From contig CAXTSE010000002.1 in NCBI GenBank assembly GCA_964246985.1, positions 1-64,000 on the forward strand: DNA of 64,000 nt, given 5' to 3'. Below the pieces are notes generated by a model. It had not been told where the DNA came from. It saw nothing but the letters and a program-made list of their open reading frames with translations, and searched no databases. The first letter of the stretch is position 1; the number at the start of each line of letters is the position of its first letter. Origin of the DNA: CAXTSE01 sp964246985. Its GTDB lineage: Bacteria > Actinomycetota > Actinomycetes > Actinomycetales > Microbacteriaceae. Positions 27,686 to 37,169 of the stretch are shown one piece after another. The translations under genes were made by a program, and so were the position numbers.

Positions 27686-28677
27686 TGGTTCGCCTTGCGC
27701 GCCAGCTCCTCCAGGTCGGCGAGCTTGGCGCGGAGCGTGTCGACCGAGACGTCGACGAGCACGGTCGCGCCCTTGTCCTCGGTCTCGAGGGCCTCTGCCA
27801 CGCGGGGGTCGGCGTAGACCTCGGCCAGGACGTCCCATGCCGGGTCGTCGGCGTTGTCGGCGCGGGAGGCGACGACGTTCGTATACGGCAGGTTCTTCTC
27901 GTCGAGCGAGTCGTCGAGGTAGAGGGCGTCCTCCGTCGTGATGCCCTGCGACGGGTCGAAGTACGACGTGCCCACGACGACGGCCGACAGGCTCGGGTCG
28001 TCGAACTGCTGCGGGATGGTGGTGGCGGCGATCGGCACCAGCTCGAGGTTCTTGGGGTTGTCGACGATGTCGTCGACCGACGGGAAGTCGCTCACGTCGT
28101 CGGCGAGTTCGATCAGGCCGGCAGCCTGGAGGATGAAGAGAGCGCGTCCGCCGTTCGAGGGGTCGTCCGGGATCGCGATGCGTCCGCCCTCCGGGATCTC
28201 GTCGACGTCGCCGAGCGTCGGCGAGAAGATGCCCCACTGGGTGATGACGGTCGAGAAGACCGGCGTCAGGTCGGCATCGTTCTGCACGTTGAAGTTCGAC
28301 AGGTACAGGATGTGCTGGAACGCGTTGCCGTCGACGGTGCCCGCCGCGAGCTCTGTGTTCGGCAGCACCCAGTCGTCGACGTTGACCCACTCGATGTCGA
28401 GGCCCTTGTCAGCCGCGACCTCCTTGATCGCGTCCTGGAACGGGGAGTCCTCGCTGACGGCGATGCGCAGCGAGAGCCGCTCGGCACCGTCGGCACCCGC
28501 GCCCTCGGCGGCCGCGCTGTCGCCGCCGCGGAACACGCCGCCGACGAACAGGCCGCCGACGACGACAGCAGCCGCGACCACGATTCCGAGGCCGATGAGC
28601 AGGCCGTTCCTCTTCTTGCGTCCGCTCTGCAGACTCTGTCTCAGCTCGCTGGTCACGGGCTCGTCGTTCTCGGCCAT
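27682..28677 (-). CDS. metQ: MetQ/NlpA-type substrate-binding protein, membrane-anchored without lipobox
   Basis: The 331-residue protein has a polar N-terminus with RKKR, one hydrophobic segment (about 25-48) and then an NlpA-family binding domain (LRIAVSEDSPFQDAIKEVAAD, EWVNVDDWVLPN, DGNAFQHILYLSNFN, GGRIAIPDDPSNGGRALFIL). Most MetQ proteins are lipoproteins, but there is no Cys after the hydrophobic segment, so this one is probably held by an uncleaved helix. It leads the metQNI operon and is divergent from two sulfur-type oxidoreductase genes, suggesting methionine or an organosulfur compound as the ligand. Confidence 0.88.
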   Translation of the reverse strand: MAENDEPVTSELRQSLQSGRKKRNGLLIGLGIVVAAAVVVGGLFVGGVFRGGDSAAAEGAGADGAERLSLRIAVSEDSPFQDAIKEVAADKGLDIEWVNVDDWVLPNTELAAGTVDGNAFQHILYLSNFNVQNDADLTPVFSTVITQWGIFSPTLGDVDEIPEGGRIAIPDDPSNGGRALFILQAAGLIELADDVSDFPSVDDIVDNPKNLELVPIAATTIPQQFDDPSLSAVVVGTSYFDPSQGITTEDALYLDDSLDEKNLPYTNVVASRADNADDPAWDVLAEVYADPRVAEALETEDKGATVLVDVSVDTLRAKLADLEELARKANQ

Positions 28678-28822
28678 GGTGGTGGTTCCTCTCGGTGGTG
28701 GGTCTGTGCAGGGCCCTCACTCTGCGGCGGGGTCCGTCGCCGCCCCAAGAAGGTTCCGAAATGCGTCCCCGTGTGTCGTAACAAAAGTCGCGGGATGCGG
28801 AGGCCGCTGGCTTGATGGAGGC

Positions 28823-30238
28823 ATGACCAAGCAGATCGGCTTCAACCTGTTCGAGATGAACACCGTCGGCCATATCTCCCACGGCCTGTGGGTGCACCCG
28901 GGCAACACCCGCCACCGCTTCAACGACCTCGACTTCTGGGTCGAGGAGGCCAAGCTGCTCGAGGCCGGTCTCTTCGACGCGGTGTTCCTCGCGGACGTGA
29001 TCGGGGCCTACGACGGCTACCGCGGCGGACCCGAGACCGCGATCCGCGAGGCGGTGCAGATCCCGAGCAACGATCCGCTGCTCGTCATCCCGGCCATGGC
29101 GGCGGTGACCGAGCACCTCGCGTTCGCCGCGACGTTCTCGACCACCTACGAGCCGCCGTTCGCGTTCGCGCGCCGCGTATCCACGCTCGACCACCTCACC
29201 AAGGGGCGCTTCGGCTGGAACGTCGTCACCTCCTACCTCCCCAACGCGGCCCGCAACTTCGGCCTCGACGACGAGATCGGGCACGATGACCGCTACGGCA
29301 TCGCCGACGAGTACCTCGAGGTGCTCTACAAGCTGTGGGAGGGGTCGTGGGACGACGACGCCGTGCTGCGCGACGCCGCGAACCGCGTGTACACCGATCC
29401 GGCGAAGGTGCGGGCCATCGACCACGTCGGCCCGAACTTCCGGGTGGCGGGGCCGCACCTGGCCGAACCCTCTCCGCAGCGCACCCCGGTCATCTTCCAG
29501 GCGGGCAGCTCCGACGTCGGTCGCGAGTTCGCCGCCCGGCACGCGGAGGGTGTCTTCGTCGGCGGCCGCTCGCTCGAGGTGTACCGCGACAACATCGCCG
29601 ACATCCGCCGGCGAGCCGTGGAGCACGGCCGGCAGGCCGACCACATCAAGGCATACGCGAGCGCGGTCATCGTCGTCGACAAGGACCGCGACGCCGCCGA
29701 GACCAAGGCCGCCGAGTACCGCCGGCTCTCCAGCCCCGAGGGCTATCTGGCGCACGCGGGCGGCGGCGGCATCGATCTCGCCGCCTACCCGCGCGAGACC
29801 CTCATCGCCGACGCCTACGCCGCCGAGGCGCGCGCCGGCCGCGACAACGCGCAGACCGGTCGACGCTTCTTCGAGCCGGGCGCCACCGTCGGCGATGCTC
29901 TCGACCAGGTGACGCGCTTCGACAACAACCCGTTCTACGTCGCCGGGAGCCCCATCGAGGTGGTGGATGCCATCGAGCGCTGGGTCGACCTGACCGACGT
30001 CGACGGATTCAACCTGCGCCAGTTCGTCACACCCGGCACCGCGATCGACTTCGTCGAGCTCGTGGTGCCTGAGCTGCAGCGCCGAGGTCTCTACCGCACC
30101 CGGTATGAGGAGTCGACGTTCCGCGAACGGCTGTTCGGCTCGGGGAACACGCGCGTGTTCGACGAGCATCCCGCCGCCCGCTACCGTGGCGGACGCAACC
30201 TGGGTGCGATCGCGCTCGCCGAGGCGGTCGTCGCGTGA
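28823..30238 (+). CDS. NtaA/SnaA/DszA-family FMN-dependent monooxygenase
   Basis: This 471-residue luciferase-like flavoenzyme matches the NtaA/SnaA/DszA group: FNLFEMNTVGHISHGLW, GLFDAVFLADVIG, RVSTLDHLTKGRFGWNVVTS, FQAGSSDVGREFAARHAEGVF and the long C-terminal family segment. Members use reduced FMN and oxygen to open nitrogen- or sulfur-containing substrates. The ATG at 28823 (GATGGAGGC upstream) was chosen; a longer frame upstream overlaps the divergent metQ. It is coupled to the SfnB-like gene by GTGA, so the pair may release sulfite from organosulfur compounds. Confidence 0.9.
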   Translation: MTKQIGFNLFEMNTVGHISHGLWVHPGNTRHRFNDLDFWVEEAKLLEAGLFDAVFLADVIGAYDGYRGGPETAIREAVQIPSNDPLLVIPAMAAVTEHLAFAATFSTTYEPPFAFARRVSTLDHLTKGRFGWNVVTSYLPNAARNFGLDDEIGHDDRYGIADEYLEVLYKLWEGSWDDDAVLRDAANRVYTDPAKVRAIDHVGPNFRVAGPHLAEPSPQRTPVIFQAGSSDVGREFAARHAEGVFVGGRSLEVYRDNIADIRRRAVEHGRQADHIKAYASAVIVVDKDRDAAETKAAEYRRLSSPEGYLAHAGGGGIDLAAYPRETLIADAYAAEARAGRDNAQTGRRFFEPGATVGDALDQVTRFDNNPFYVAGSPIEVVDAIERWVDLTDVDGFNLRQFVTPGTAIDFVELVVPELQRRGLYRTRYEESTFRERLFGSGNTRVFDEHPAARYRGGRNLGAIALAEAVVA

Positions 30239-31515
30239 GCGCCGTCGACTCGTTCGCACTGCTGCGCCGACCGACGCCGCTCGACATCGACGCCCGCATC
30301 GCGGCGACGTTCGACCCGATCATCGCCGACATCGCGGCGACATCGATCCAGCGTGAGCAGGAGCGGCGCCTGCCCGTCGAGGAGGTGCGCCGCCTGGTGG
30401 CCGCCGGCTTCGGCGCGATCCGGGTGCCCGAGGAGTTCGGAGGGTGGGGGGTGTCGCTCGAGCAGGAGTTCCGGCTGCTGGTGCGCCTCGGGGAGGCCGA
30501 CTCGAACCTCCCCCAGCTGCTGCGCGGCCACGTCGCCTTCGTCGAGACCCAGCGCGGGCTGCCCGACAGCCCGACCCGCACCGAGTGGCTGAGTCGGATC
30601 GCGGGGGGTGAGATCCTGTTCGGCAACGCGCAGGCCGAGGCGGGCGGCTCATCCGACGTGAGCACCACCCTCACCGAGCGCGACGGGCGGCTGCTGCTCA
30701 ACGGGCGGAAGTTCTATAGCACCGGCACGCTCTTCGCCGACTGGATCTGGTCGGGCGCGCAGTACGGCGAGCAGGCCGTCGCGCTCGCCGTGCGGGCGGA
30801 TGCGATCGGCGTCACCCGCGTCGACGACTGGGACGGGATCGGGCAGCGCCTCACCGGCAGCGGCACCACGATCTTCGACGACGTGCAGATCGATCCCGCT
30901 CACGTGCTTCCCTGGACCGCGAGCGACCAGGAGCGGCCGCTGTCGTTCACCCAGGCGCTGTACCAGCTCATCCTGCTCGCGACGCTGGCCGGCATCTCGG
31001 GGGCGGTGCTGCGCGACACCGTCGGCTTTGTGCGACCGCGCACCCGCACCTTCGGCGTGCCGGGCATGTCGAGCCCGCGCGACGACGCGCTGGTGCAGAA
31101 GGTGGTCGGGCGGCTCGGCAGCATCCGCTTCTCGGTCGAGGCGATCGTGCTCGAGGCCGTGCGCAGGCTGGAGGCCGTCGACACCGCGCGTCGATACGAC
31201 GAGTCGGATGCGGCTGCCTACGACGCGGCGCTCGCCCACGCCTTCGAGGCCCAGCAGGTCGTCATCCCCCTTGTGCTGGAGTCCACGAGCCTGCTGTTCG
31301 AGGTCGGGGGAGCGTCGGCCGTCCGCGTCGGCGAATCACTCGACCGGCACTGGCGCAACGCCCGCACGATCTCGTCGCACAACCCCGCGATTTACCGTGA
31401 GCGGATCCTGGGCGACTACTACCTCAACGGCACCCCGCCGACCGCGCAGCTGAAGCACCGCGAGCCGGCTCCGTCGGCCGCGCCTCCCCGAGATGACACC
31501 CGAGAAGAGAAGTGA
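30235..31515 (+). CDS. SfnB/DszC-like acyl-CoA dehydrogenase-family oxidoreductase
   Basis: The 426-residue protein has the acyl-CoA dehydrogenase fold in its SfnB/DszC-like form: an N-terminal helical domain (GFGAIRVPEEFGGWGVSLEQ), a middle strand domain (GNAQAEAGGSSDVSTTLTER, GRKFYSTGTLFADW) and a C-terminal domain ending RHWRNARTISSHNP. The catalytic Glu of true dehydrogenases is not evident, as in flavin monooxygenases of this group. It starts at a GTG overlapping the monooxygenase stop and probably works with it in sulfur acquisition. Confidence 0.88.
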   Translation: MSAVDSFALLRRPTPLDIDARIAATFDPIIADIAATSIQREQERRLPVEEVRRLVAAGFGAIRVPEEFGGWGVSLEQEFRLLVRLGEADSNLPQLLRGHVAFVETQRGLPDSPTRTEWLSRIAGGEILFGNAQAEAGGSSDVSTTLTERDGRLLLNGRKFYSTGTLFADWIWSGAQYGEQAVALAVRADAIGVTRVDDWDGIGQRLTGSGTTIFDDVQIDPAHVLPWTASDQERPLSFTQALYQLILLATLAGISGAVLRDTVGFVRPRTRTFGVPGMSSPRDDALVQKVVGRLGSIRFSVEAIVLEAVRRLEAVDTARRYDESDAAAYDAALAHAFEAQQVVIPLVLESTSLLFEVGGASAVRVGESLDRHWRNARTISSHNPAIYRERILGDYYLNGTPPTAQLKHREPAPSAAPPRDDTREEK

Positions 31516-31519
31516 GACC

Positions 31520-32011
31520 ATGACCGTCACCGACGAGCTCCTCCGCAACAACCAGGCCTACGCGGCGACGTTCTCAGGCCCGCTGCCCCTCCCGCCGAGC
31601 AAGCATGTCGCTGTGGTCGCCTGCATGGATGCGCGACTGGATGTCTACCGCATCCTCGGGCTCGCCGAGGGGGAGGCTCACGTCATCAGGAACGCCGGCG
31701 GCGTCATCACCGAAGACGAGATCCGGTCGCTTGCGATCAGCCAGCGGCTGCTGGGCACTGTGGAGATCATCCTCATCCACCACACGGACTGCGGCATGGT
31801 CACGTTCACCGACGACGGCTTCAAGCAGTCGATCCTCGAGGAGACCGGTATCCGGCCCGCATGGGCGACGGAGGCGTTCGCCGATGTCGACGCCGACGTG
31901 CGGCAGAACCTCGCCCGGATCGCGGCAAGCCCCTTCATCCCGAGGCGGGATTCGGTGCGCGGCTTCGTGTTCGATGTCGCGACGGGGCGACTTCACGAGG
32001 TGGACGCCTGA
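31520..32011 (+). CDS. Beta-class carbonic anhydrase
   Basis: The 163-residue enzyme interconverts carbon dioxide and bicarbonate. Zinc ligands are Cys35 (VVACMDARLD), His88 and Cys91 (IHHTDCGM), and the Asp37-Arg39 dyad is present. The short form and these motifs match the small actinobacterial beta-CA group. An upstream ATG at 31493 would overlap the previous gene; the ATG at 31520 has AGTGAG just before it and lies four bases after that gene's stop, so I prefer it. Linked to the sulfur operon by position, but no functional link is clear. Confidence 0.92.
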   Translation: MTVTDELLRNNQAYAATFSGPLPLPPSKHVAVVACMDARLDVYRILGLAEGEAHVIRNAGGVITEDEIRSLAISQRLLGTVEIILIHHTDCGMVTFTDDGFKQSILEETGIRPAWATEAFADVDADVRQNLARIAASPFIPRRDSVRGFVFDVATGRLHEVDA

Positions 32012-32077
32012 TCGGACGGCGTCGCGACCCCAGCGAGTTCACAGAAACTGTTCACCCGTGCGGCGCACCCTGAGGGC

Positions 32078-32293
32078 ATGGCAACAGAGTTCGACCGGGA
32101 ATCGGTCATCGCGCAGGTCACCGAGCGTCTGGTCGACAAGTACGAGGATCTGGATCGCAGCCGTATCGAGGCGATCGTGACCGAGGAGGTCGACGAGCTG
32201 GCCGGCAAGCCCGTGCAGGACTACGTCGCCGTGCTCGGGGAGCGCGCCGCCAAGAAGCGGGTCAAGGATGAGATCCGAGAGCACAGCTCCTGA
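32078..32293 (+). CDS. Three-helix bundle dimerization domain protein
   Basis: The 71-residue acidic, fully helical protein (ESVIAQVTERLVDKYEDLD, then RIEAIVTEEVDELAGKPVQD and YVAVLGERAAKKRVKDEI) matches the small three-helix-bundle domain found alone or fused to regulators in actinobacteria. It is likely a soluble dimer; its role is not known. It overlaps the following phosphopantetheinyl transferase gene by 26 bases, if that gene starts at 32268. Confidence 0.7.
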   Translation: MATEFDRESVIAQVTERLVDKYEDLDRSRIEAIVTEEVDELAGKPVQDYVAVLGERAAKKRVKDEIREHSS

Positions 32294-32897
32294 GCTGCTG
32301 AGCGCACCCGTCGTGCGCACGCGACCGCGGCGGCTCAGCCGTCGCGACGAGGCGCGCGCCCGAGACATGCTGTCGGATGCCGAGCGCGGCTGGCTCCGCA
32401 GCCAGAATCCAGCGGGTGAGATCGCCTTCCTCGGGGGGCGCCTGCTGCTGCGGGAGCTCGCCGCCGAGCTCCTCGGGGCGGACCCGCGAGAGGTCCCGCT
32501 CAGTGCACACTGCCTCGACTGCGGCCAGCCGCACGGCCGGCCGGTGCTGAACGGCACGCGCCTCCACATGAGCCTGTCGCGCACGGCCGGGGTCGTCGTT
32601 GCCGCGGCCAACTGGGATTCCGCGGTCGGCATCGACGTCGAGAGCGCGGCCGTCGCGCCGGAGCGCCTGGATGCCGTCGAATCCCTGACCGGCATCCGCT
32701 CGCTCCAGCACTGGACGCGCGTCGAGGCGGTGCTCAAGGCCGACGGCCGCGGGCTGCGCGTCGACCCTGGCAGCGTACGGGTGCGTCCGCGCGGTTCGCG
32801 CCTCGACGCCGCGGTGCTGGGCAGTCCGGTGCGCTATCGGATGCTCGACCTGGCGCCCGGCGACGGGATCGTTGGCAGCATCGCGGTCGCGGTCTGA
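32268..32897 (+). CDS. 4'-phosphopantetheinyl transferase superfamily protein
   Basis: The 209-residue Sfp-like enzyme transfers the phosphopantetheine arm of CoA to carrier proteins. The magnesium-binding block is seen in AVGIDVES, and the second block WTRVEAVLKADGRGLRVDP matches the WxxKEAxxK motif with changes. The N-terminal CGQPHGRPVLNG is typical. The obvious client in the window is Ser570 of the Pls-like synthetase at 41498-45523. Its last 64 bases overlap the end of the convergent cydDC gene. The exact start is uncertain; a GTG near 32311 is possible. Confidence 0.85.
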   Translation: MRSESTAPELLSAPVVRTRPRRLSRRDEARARDMLSDAERGWLRSQNPAGEIAFLGGRLLLRELAAELLGADPREVPLSAHCLDCGQPHGRPVLNGTRLHMSLSRTAGVVVAAANWDSAVGIDVESAAVAPERLDAVESLTGIRSLQHWTRVEAVLKADGRGLRVDPGSVRVRPRGSRLDAAVLGSPVRYRMLDLAPGDGIVGSIAVAV

Positions 32898-35800
32898 TCT
32901 CCCCCGCCGAGCTTCACGAGCGCGTCCCCGGCCTGGACCTCATCGGCGTGGTGGCTGACCAGCACGACGATGCGATCGGCAAGCGCTCGCCGCAGGTCGG
33001 AGATCAGAGCGGTCGCGCCGTCGGCGTCCAGATGGGCCGTCGGCTCGTCGAGCAGCACGATGTCGGCGTCGGTCAGCAGCGTCCGCGCGACGGCGAGCCG
33101 CTGCCGCTCCCCGCCTGACAGGGTGCTCCCGCCGGGGCCGACCGGGGTGTCGAGACCGTCGGGCAGGGAGTCGAGCAGGGAGCCCAGCCCGACAGCGCGC
33201 ACCACCTGCCACATCTCGTCATCGGAGACAGGCCCCGCGAGGCGCAGGTTGCCGCGGATGGTGGAGTCGAACAGGTGCCCCTCCTGGGGACACCAGGCGA
33301 TCGGCAGACGCGCGTGATCGGGGTCGAGCCGCGTCGCGTCCCGACCGTCCAGACTCCAGCGTCCTGATGCAGGGGGGAGGAAGCCGAGCAGCGTCGCGAT
33401 CAGCGTCGACTTGCCCGAGCCGGACGGTCCCTCGACCACCATCCACCCGCCGCGGCGAGCGGATGCCGAGACCGGCCCGAAGGCGACGCCGGTGGCTCCG
33501 GGCCATCTCGCGCTGAGCCCGTCGAGGGTGAGCTCCTCGACCCGGTCTGTGGCCGGCGGCGGCGCGGCCTCGATCGGCGCGACCCTCGGGATGGCGCGCG
33601 TGACCTCGCGCACTCGGTGCAGGGCCGAGCGCAGCGCCGGCCACTGCTGCACGGCATCGACGAGTCCGGCGAGGGGCTCGATCATGGCGATCGGCAGCAG
33701 CACGACCACCGCCAGGACCGCCCCGGCCGGCGGCTGCGGTACCGCCACCATCGACACCGCCGCGATGCTGCCGGCCAGCGCGACGATCGCCTGACCGAGA
33801 CCCAGAGCCCAGGCGCTCGCCCGCAGATCGCGACCCGATGCGTGATCCAGCTCGGCGAGGCGGGCGAGCGCCGCGGATGACACCCCGTTGGCGCGCACGT
33901 CGTCGGCGGCTGCGACCGTCCGGGAGAAGCCACGCAGGAGCGCCGACCGGGACGCGGCGAGCCGACGTCCTGAGGCGCGATCCGCGACGACGGCCACCGC
34001 GGGCGCCAGCACGAGGCTCGCGGCAAGATCCCACGCCAGCACGGGGAGAGCGGCGGGATGCAGGCTCGCCACGGCGATCGCCGCACCGGCTGACACCAGC
34101 AGGGCGACGAGCACCGGCGGCAGCACGCGCGGAACGAGGTCGCGCACCCGGTCGGCGGCGGCCACCAGGTAGTCGAGGGCGACCGCGCCGGTGGCGAGCG
34201 AGCGCGAGCCCACGCCCCGAGCGCCGAGGCCGCGCCACAGCCGTGCGCGCAGGTCGACGACCGACCCCAGCACGGCGTCGTGGGTGAGCAGCCGCTCGGC
34301 GTAGCGCAGGACGGCGCGACCGAGGCCGAGGAAGCGCACTCCGACGATCGCGACCAGCAGGTACATGATGGGCGGCTGCTCGCTGGCGCGCACCACCAGC
34401 CACCCCGAGAGCGCGGTCAGCGAGATCGCGAACAGGCTCGCCGCCGTCCCGAGAAGGATCGCCGCGACGGCTCGGCCCGCGGTCGGGCGCAGGAAGGCGA
34501 TCAGCTCGCGTGCGGCGCTGTTCGCCCCGAGCGAGGTGGCGGCGGGGGCGACGGAGGGGCGCTCGTCGACATCGCCTGCCGGTTGTGCGGCGCGCGCGCC
34601 ACCCTCGGCGCCGACGACGATGCGGTGGTCGGCGAGCCGAGTGGCGCCCTCCTCGTGCGAGGCGATGACGACGGTGACCCGTCCGCGAAGCGCCTCGATC
34701 TCGCGCTCCACGATGCGCGCGTGCGCGGAGTCGAGATGCGCGGTCGGCTCGTCCAGCAGCAGCAGCTCGGCTCCCGCCGCCACGCGCAGCAGTCCGCGCG
34801 CGACGGCGAGACGCCGCAGCTCGCCGGGGCTGAGCCGGGCCGGATCGTCGTCGGCCACCGCACTCAGACCGAGTCGCCGCAGAAGGGGGTCGACCTGCGC
34901 CCGAGCGGTGCCGGAGGGGCCGTCGGCGTAGAGCTCGAGCTCCCCCCGCACCGTGTCGGCGACGGTCCGGGGATGCTGCGGAACCCAGGCCACCCGCGCG
35001 GCGTCGAAGCCCTCGCGCCGACCCCTGGTGGGGGCGATCGTGCCGGCCAGCACGCCGAGCACGGTCGACTTGCCGGAGCCGCTCGCCCCGACGAGCGCCG
35101 TGATCGAGCCGTGCGGCAGGTCGATGTCGAGCCCGTCGACGGTCGGGTCCTGGCGGCCCGGATGATGCACGACCAGGCCGCGCACCCCGACCAGCGAGGA
35201 CGCACGCACCGCTGCGGGGATCCGGGGCTCGTCGATGACGGCCCGTGCTCGGCGCAGCGAGGACATGCCGTCCTGGGCCGCGTGGAAGGCGGCACCGACC
35301 TCGCGGAACGGTGCGAAGCATTCGGGCGCGAGGATGAGCGCGAGCAGGCCGATCGAGAGCGTCAGGTCGCCGCCGACCAGGCGCACGCCGACGAAGACCG
35401 CCACCACCGCCACCGAGATCGTGGCGATGAGCTCCAGCACCAGCGACGAGAGGAATGCGCTGCGGAGCGTCGCCATCGTCGTCTGCCGATGGTCGGCCGA
35501 GACACGCTTCAGCGCGGTGCTCTGATCGTCGAGGCGCCCGAGACCGACGAGCACCGGCAGCCCGCGGGCGAGCTCGACGAGGTGGTTCGAGAGCCGCTCC
35601 AGCGACGCGGATGCGGCATCCGCCTGATCACGGGAGTGCAGCCCCACGAGCGCCATGAACACAGGGATCAGCGGGAGGGTGAGGACGACGATGAGCGCGC
35701 TCACCCAGTCGACGCTGAGGATACGCGCGCCGACGATCAACGGGATGACCGCCGCGCTCATGACCGATGGCAGCACCGAACGGTAGTAGCGGTCGAGCTC

Positions 35801-36139
35801 GTCGAGGCCGACGGTGCCGAGCGCGGTGGCGGCACCGACGTGCATCGGCGCTCCGGACACGAGCCGGCTGGCGAGCTGCGCGCGTACCCGCTCCGTCGCA
35901 GCGGCGCCGGCGCGGGCGGCCACGACCTGGCTCGCCCAGGTGGTCAGCGCGCGCAGGATCGCCCCCGCGCATCCGAGCAGCACCGCCGACCGCCAGTCGG
36001 ATGTGCCCGTGGTCACGCTGACCACGCCGCGCGTGATCGACTCGGCCACCATCACGAGCGCCAGGCCCCGCAGGCCCGCGAGCACCCCCAGGGCGAACAG
36101 GGTCCGGATCCCGCCCGGCCCGAGGCCGACTCGCCTCAT
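32834..36139 (-). CDS. cydDC: Fused thiol exporter ABC protein CydDC
   Basis: CydDC exports cysteine and glutathione-like thiols, which is needed to assemble cytochrome bd. CydD and CydC are one 1101-residue chain here, as in several actinobacteria. Two consecutive halves each have six membrane spans and an ATPase. The first has Walker A GASGSGKST (351-359), signature LSPGELRRLAVARG and LLLDEPTAHLDS. The second has GPSGSGKST (Lys910), LSGGERQRLAVART and VLLDEPTAHLDA. I placed the start at the ATG (36139) overlapping the cydB stop (ATGA). It ends inside the convergent phosphopantetheinyl transferase gene. Confidence 0.94.
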   Translation of the reverse strand: MRRVGLGPGGIRTLFALGVLAGLRGLALVMVAESITRGVVSVTTGTSDWRSAVLLGCAGAILRALTTWASQVVAARAGAAATERVRAQLASRLVSGAPMHVGAATALGTVGLDELDRYYRSVLPSVMSAAVIPLIVGARILSVDWVSALIVVLTLPLIPVFMALVGLHSRDQADAASASLERLSNHLVELARGLPVLVGLGRLDDQSTALKRVSADHRQTTMATLRSAFLSSLVLELIATISVAVVAVFVGVRLVGGDLTLSIGLLALILAPECFAPFREVGAAFHAAQDGMSSLRRARAVIDEPRIPAAVRASSLVGVRGLVVHHPGRQDPTVDGLDIDLPHGSITALVGASGSGKSTVLGVLAGTIAPTRGRREGFDAARVAWVPQHPRTVADTVRGELELYADGPSGTARAQVDPLLRRLGLSAVADDDPARLSPGELRRLAVARGLLRVAAGAELLLLDEPTAHLDSAHARIVEREIEALRGRVTVVIASHEEGATRLADHRIVVGAEGGARAAQPAGDVDERPSVAPAATSLGANSAARELIAFLRPTAGRAVAAILLGTAASLFAISLTALSGWLVVRASEQPPIMYLLVAIVGVRFLGLGRAVLRYAERLLTHDAVLGSVVDLRARLWRGLGARGVGSRSLATGAVALDYLVAAADRVRDLVPRVLPPVLVALLVSAGAAIAVASLHPAALPVLAWDLAASLVLAPAVAVVADRASGRRLAASRSALLRGFSRTVAAADDVRANGVSSAALARLAELDHASGRDLRASAWALGLGQAIVALAGSIAAVSMVAVPQPPAGAVLAVVVLLPIAMIEPLAGLVDAVQQWPALRSALHRVREVTRAIPRVAPIEAAPPPATDRVEELTLDGLSARWPGATGVAFGPVSASARRGGWMVVEGPSGSGKSTLIATLLGFLPPASGRWSLDGRDATRLDPDHARLPIAWCPQEGHLFDSTIRGNLRLAGPVSDDEMWQVVRAVGLGSLLDSLPDGLDTPVGPGGSTLSGGERQRLAVARTLLTDADIVLLDEPTAHLDADGATALISDLRRALADRIVVLVSHHADEVQAGDALVKLGGGDQTATAMLPTIPSPGARSSIR

Positions 36140-37160
36140 CGCACGGCGGGCTCCACCGCATGGGCCTCGGGCAGGTGCGATTCGCTGAGGCGCTGCCGGA
36201 AGATCCAATATGTCCAGCCCTGGTAGGCCAGCACGAGCGGCAGTCCGATCAACGCCACCACCGACATCACGCCCAGCGTATAGTCGCCGCTCGACGCGTT
36301 CGACACGGTGAGGTCGTACGCGGAGTCGATCGTCGACGGCAGCACCACGGGGTAGACCGCGGCGAAGATCGAGCCGGCACCGAGCACGAGGAACGCGGCG
36401 AGACCGAGGAACGCACGGCCCTCACGTCCGCGCCGTGCGCTCAGCCATGCGGATGCGACTGCCGCCACCGCGATCACGACCATCAGCCAGCTGGCCGGAT
36501 TGCCCGACCGCACCTGCACGACGAGCACCCACGCCACGATCGGCAGGAGCGCGACGGGCGACCAGCGCACGATGAACCGCTGCGCACGGTCGCGCACCGC
36601 GCCGAGCGTCTTGAGCGCGAGGAACGCGGAGGCATGCACCAGGCAGAAGCCCACCACGGCGAGTCCGCCCAGCACGGCCATCGGCGTGAGCCAGACGAAG
36701 GGGCCGCCGACCCGGTCGCCGTTCGCGTCGAGGGGCAGCCCGGTGGTCGTCAGCGTGAGCATCGCGCCGACCCCGAAGGCGGCGACGAACGATCCGATGC
36801 CCAGCGCGCGGTCCCAGGCGCGGCGCCAGCGCTCCGTCGCCCCCTTGCCGCGGTACTCGATCGCCACTGCGCGGAAGATCAGGCCGACGAGCACGAGGGT
36901 CAAGGGCACGTAGAGCGTCGAGAACAGGGACGCATACCAGTACGGGAACGCGGCGAAGGTCGCGGCCCCCGCCGTGATCAGCCACACCTCGTTGCCGTCC
37001 CAGACCGGGCCGATCGTGTTGAGCATCAGGCGGCGCTGCTTCTCGTCTCGGGTGCTGGTCAGCAGCAGCATGCCGACGCCGAGGTCGAATCCCTCGAGCA
37101 GGAGGTAGCCGATCCAGAGCAGGGCGATCGCGACGAACCAGACGGTGGGCAGGTGTCCAT
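36136..37160 (-). pseudogene. cydB: Cytochrome bd ubiquinol oxidase subunit II, frameshifted at codon 3
   Basis: CydB is the second membrane subunit of the cytochrome bd oxidase. From 37071 leftward the frame is intact with family blocks (NTIGPVWDGNEVWLITAGAA, FAAFPYWYASLFSTLY). The ATG at 37160, with AGGAG six bases before it, reads MD and then leaves frame. Removing two bases (the AC repeat within 37153-37158) restores LPTVWFVAIALLWIGYLLLE, the standard CydB start, and a 340-residue protein. Either the cydB gene is truly broken or the sequence has a 2-base error. It is followed by cydDC with an ATGA overlap. Confidence 0.85.
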
Positions 37161-37169
37161 GATCGGCTC

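Noticed and set aside
28678..28822. SAM-type riboswitch in front of metQ
   Set aside because: The 145-base region lacks recognisable conserved stems; no support beyond gene context.
36136..37071. cydB starting at 37071 as an intact shorter gene
   Set aside because: This start removes the first membrane helix that is perfectly readable upstream in the same frame and has no ribosome-binding site; the frameshift explanation is better.
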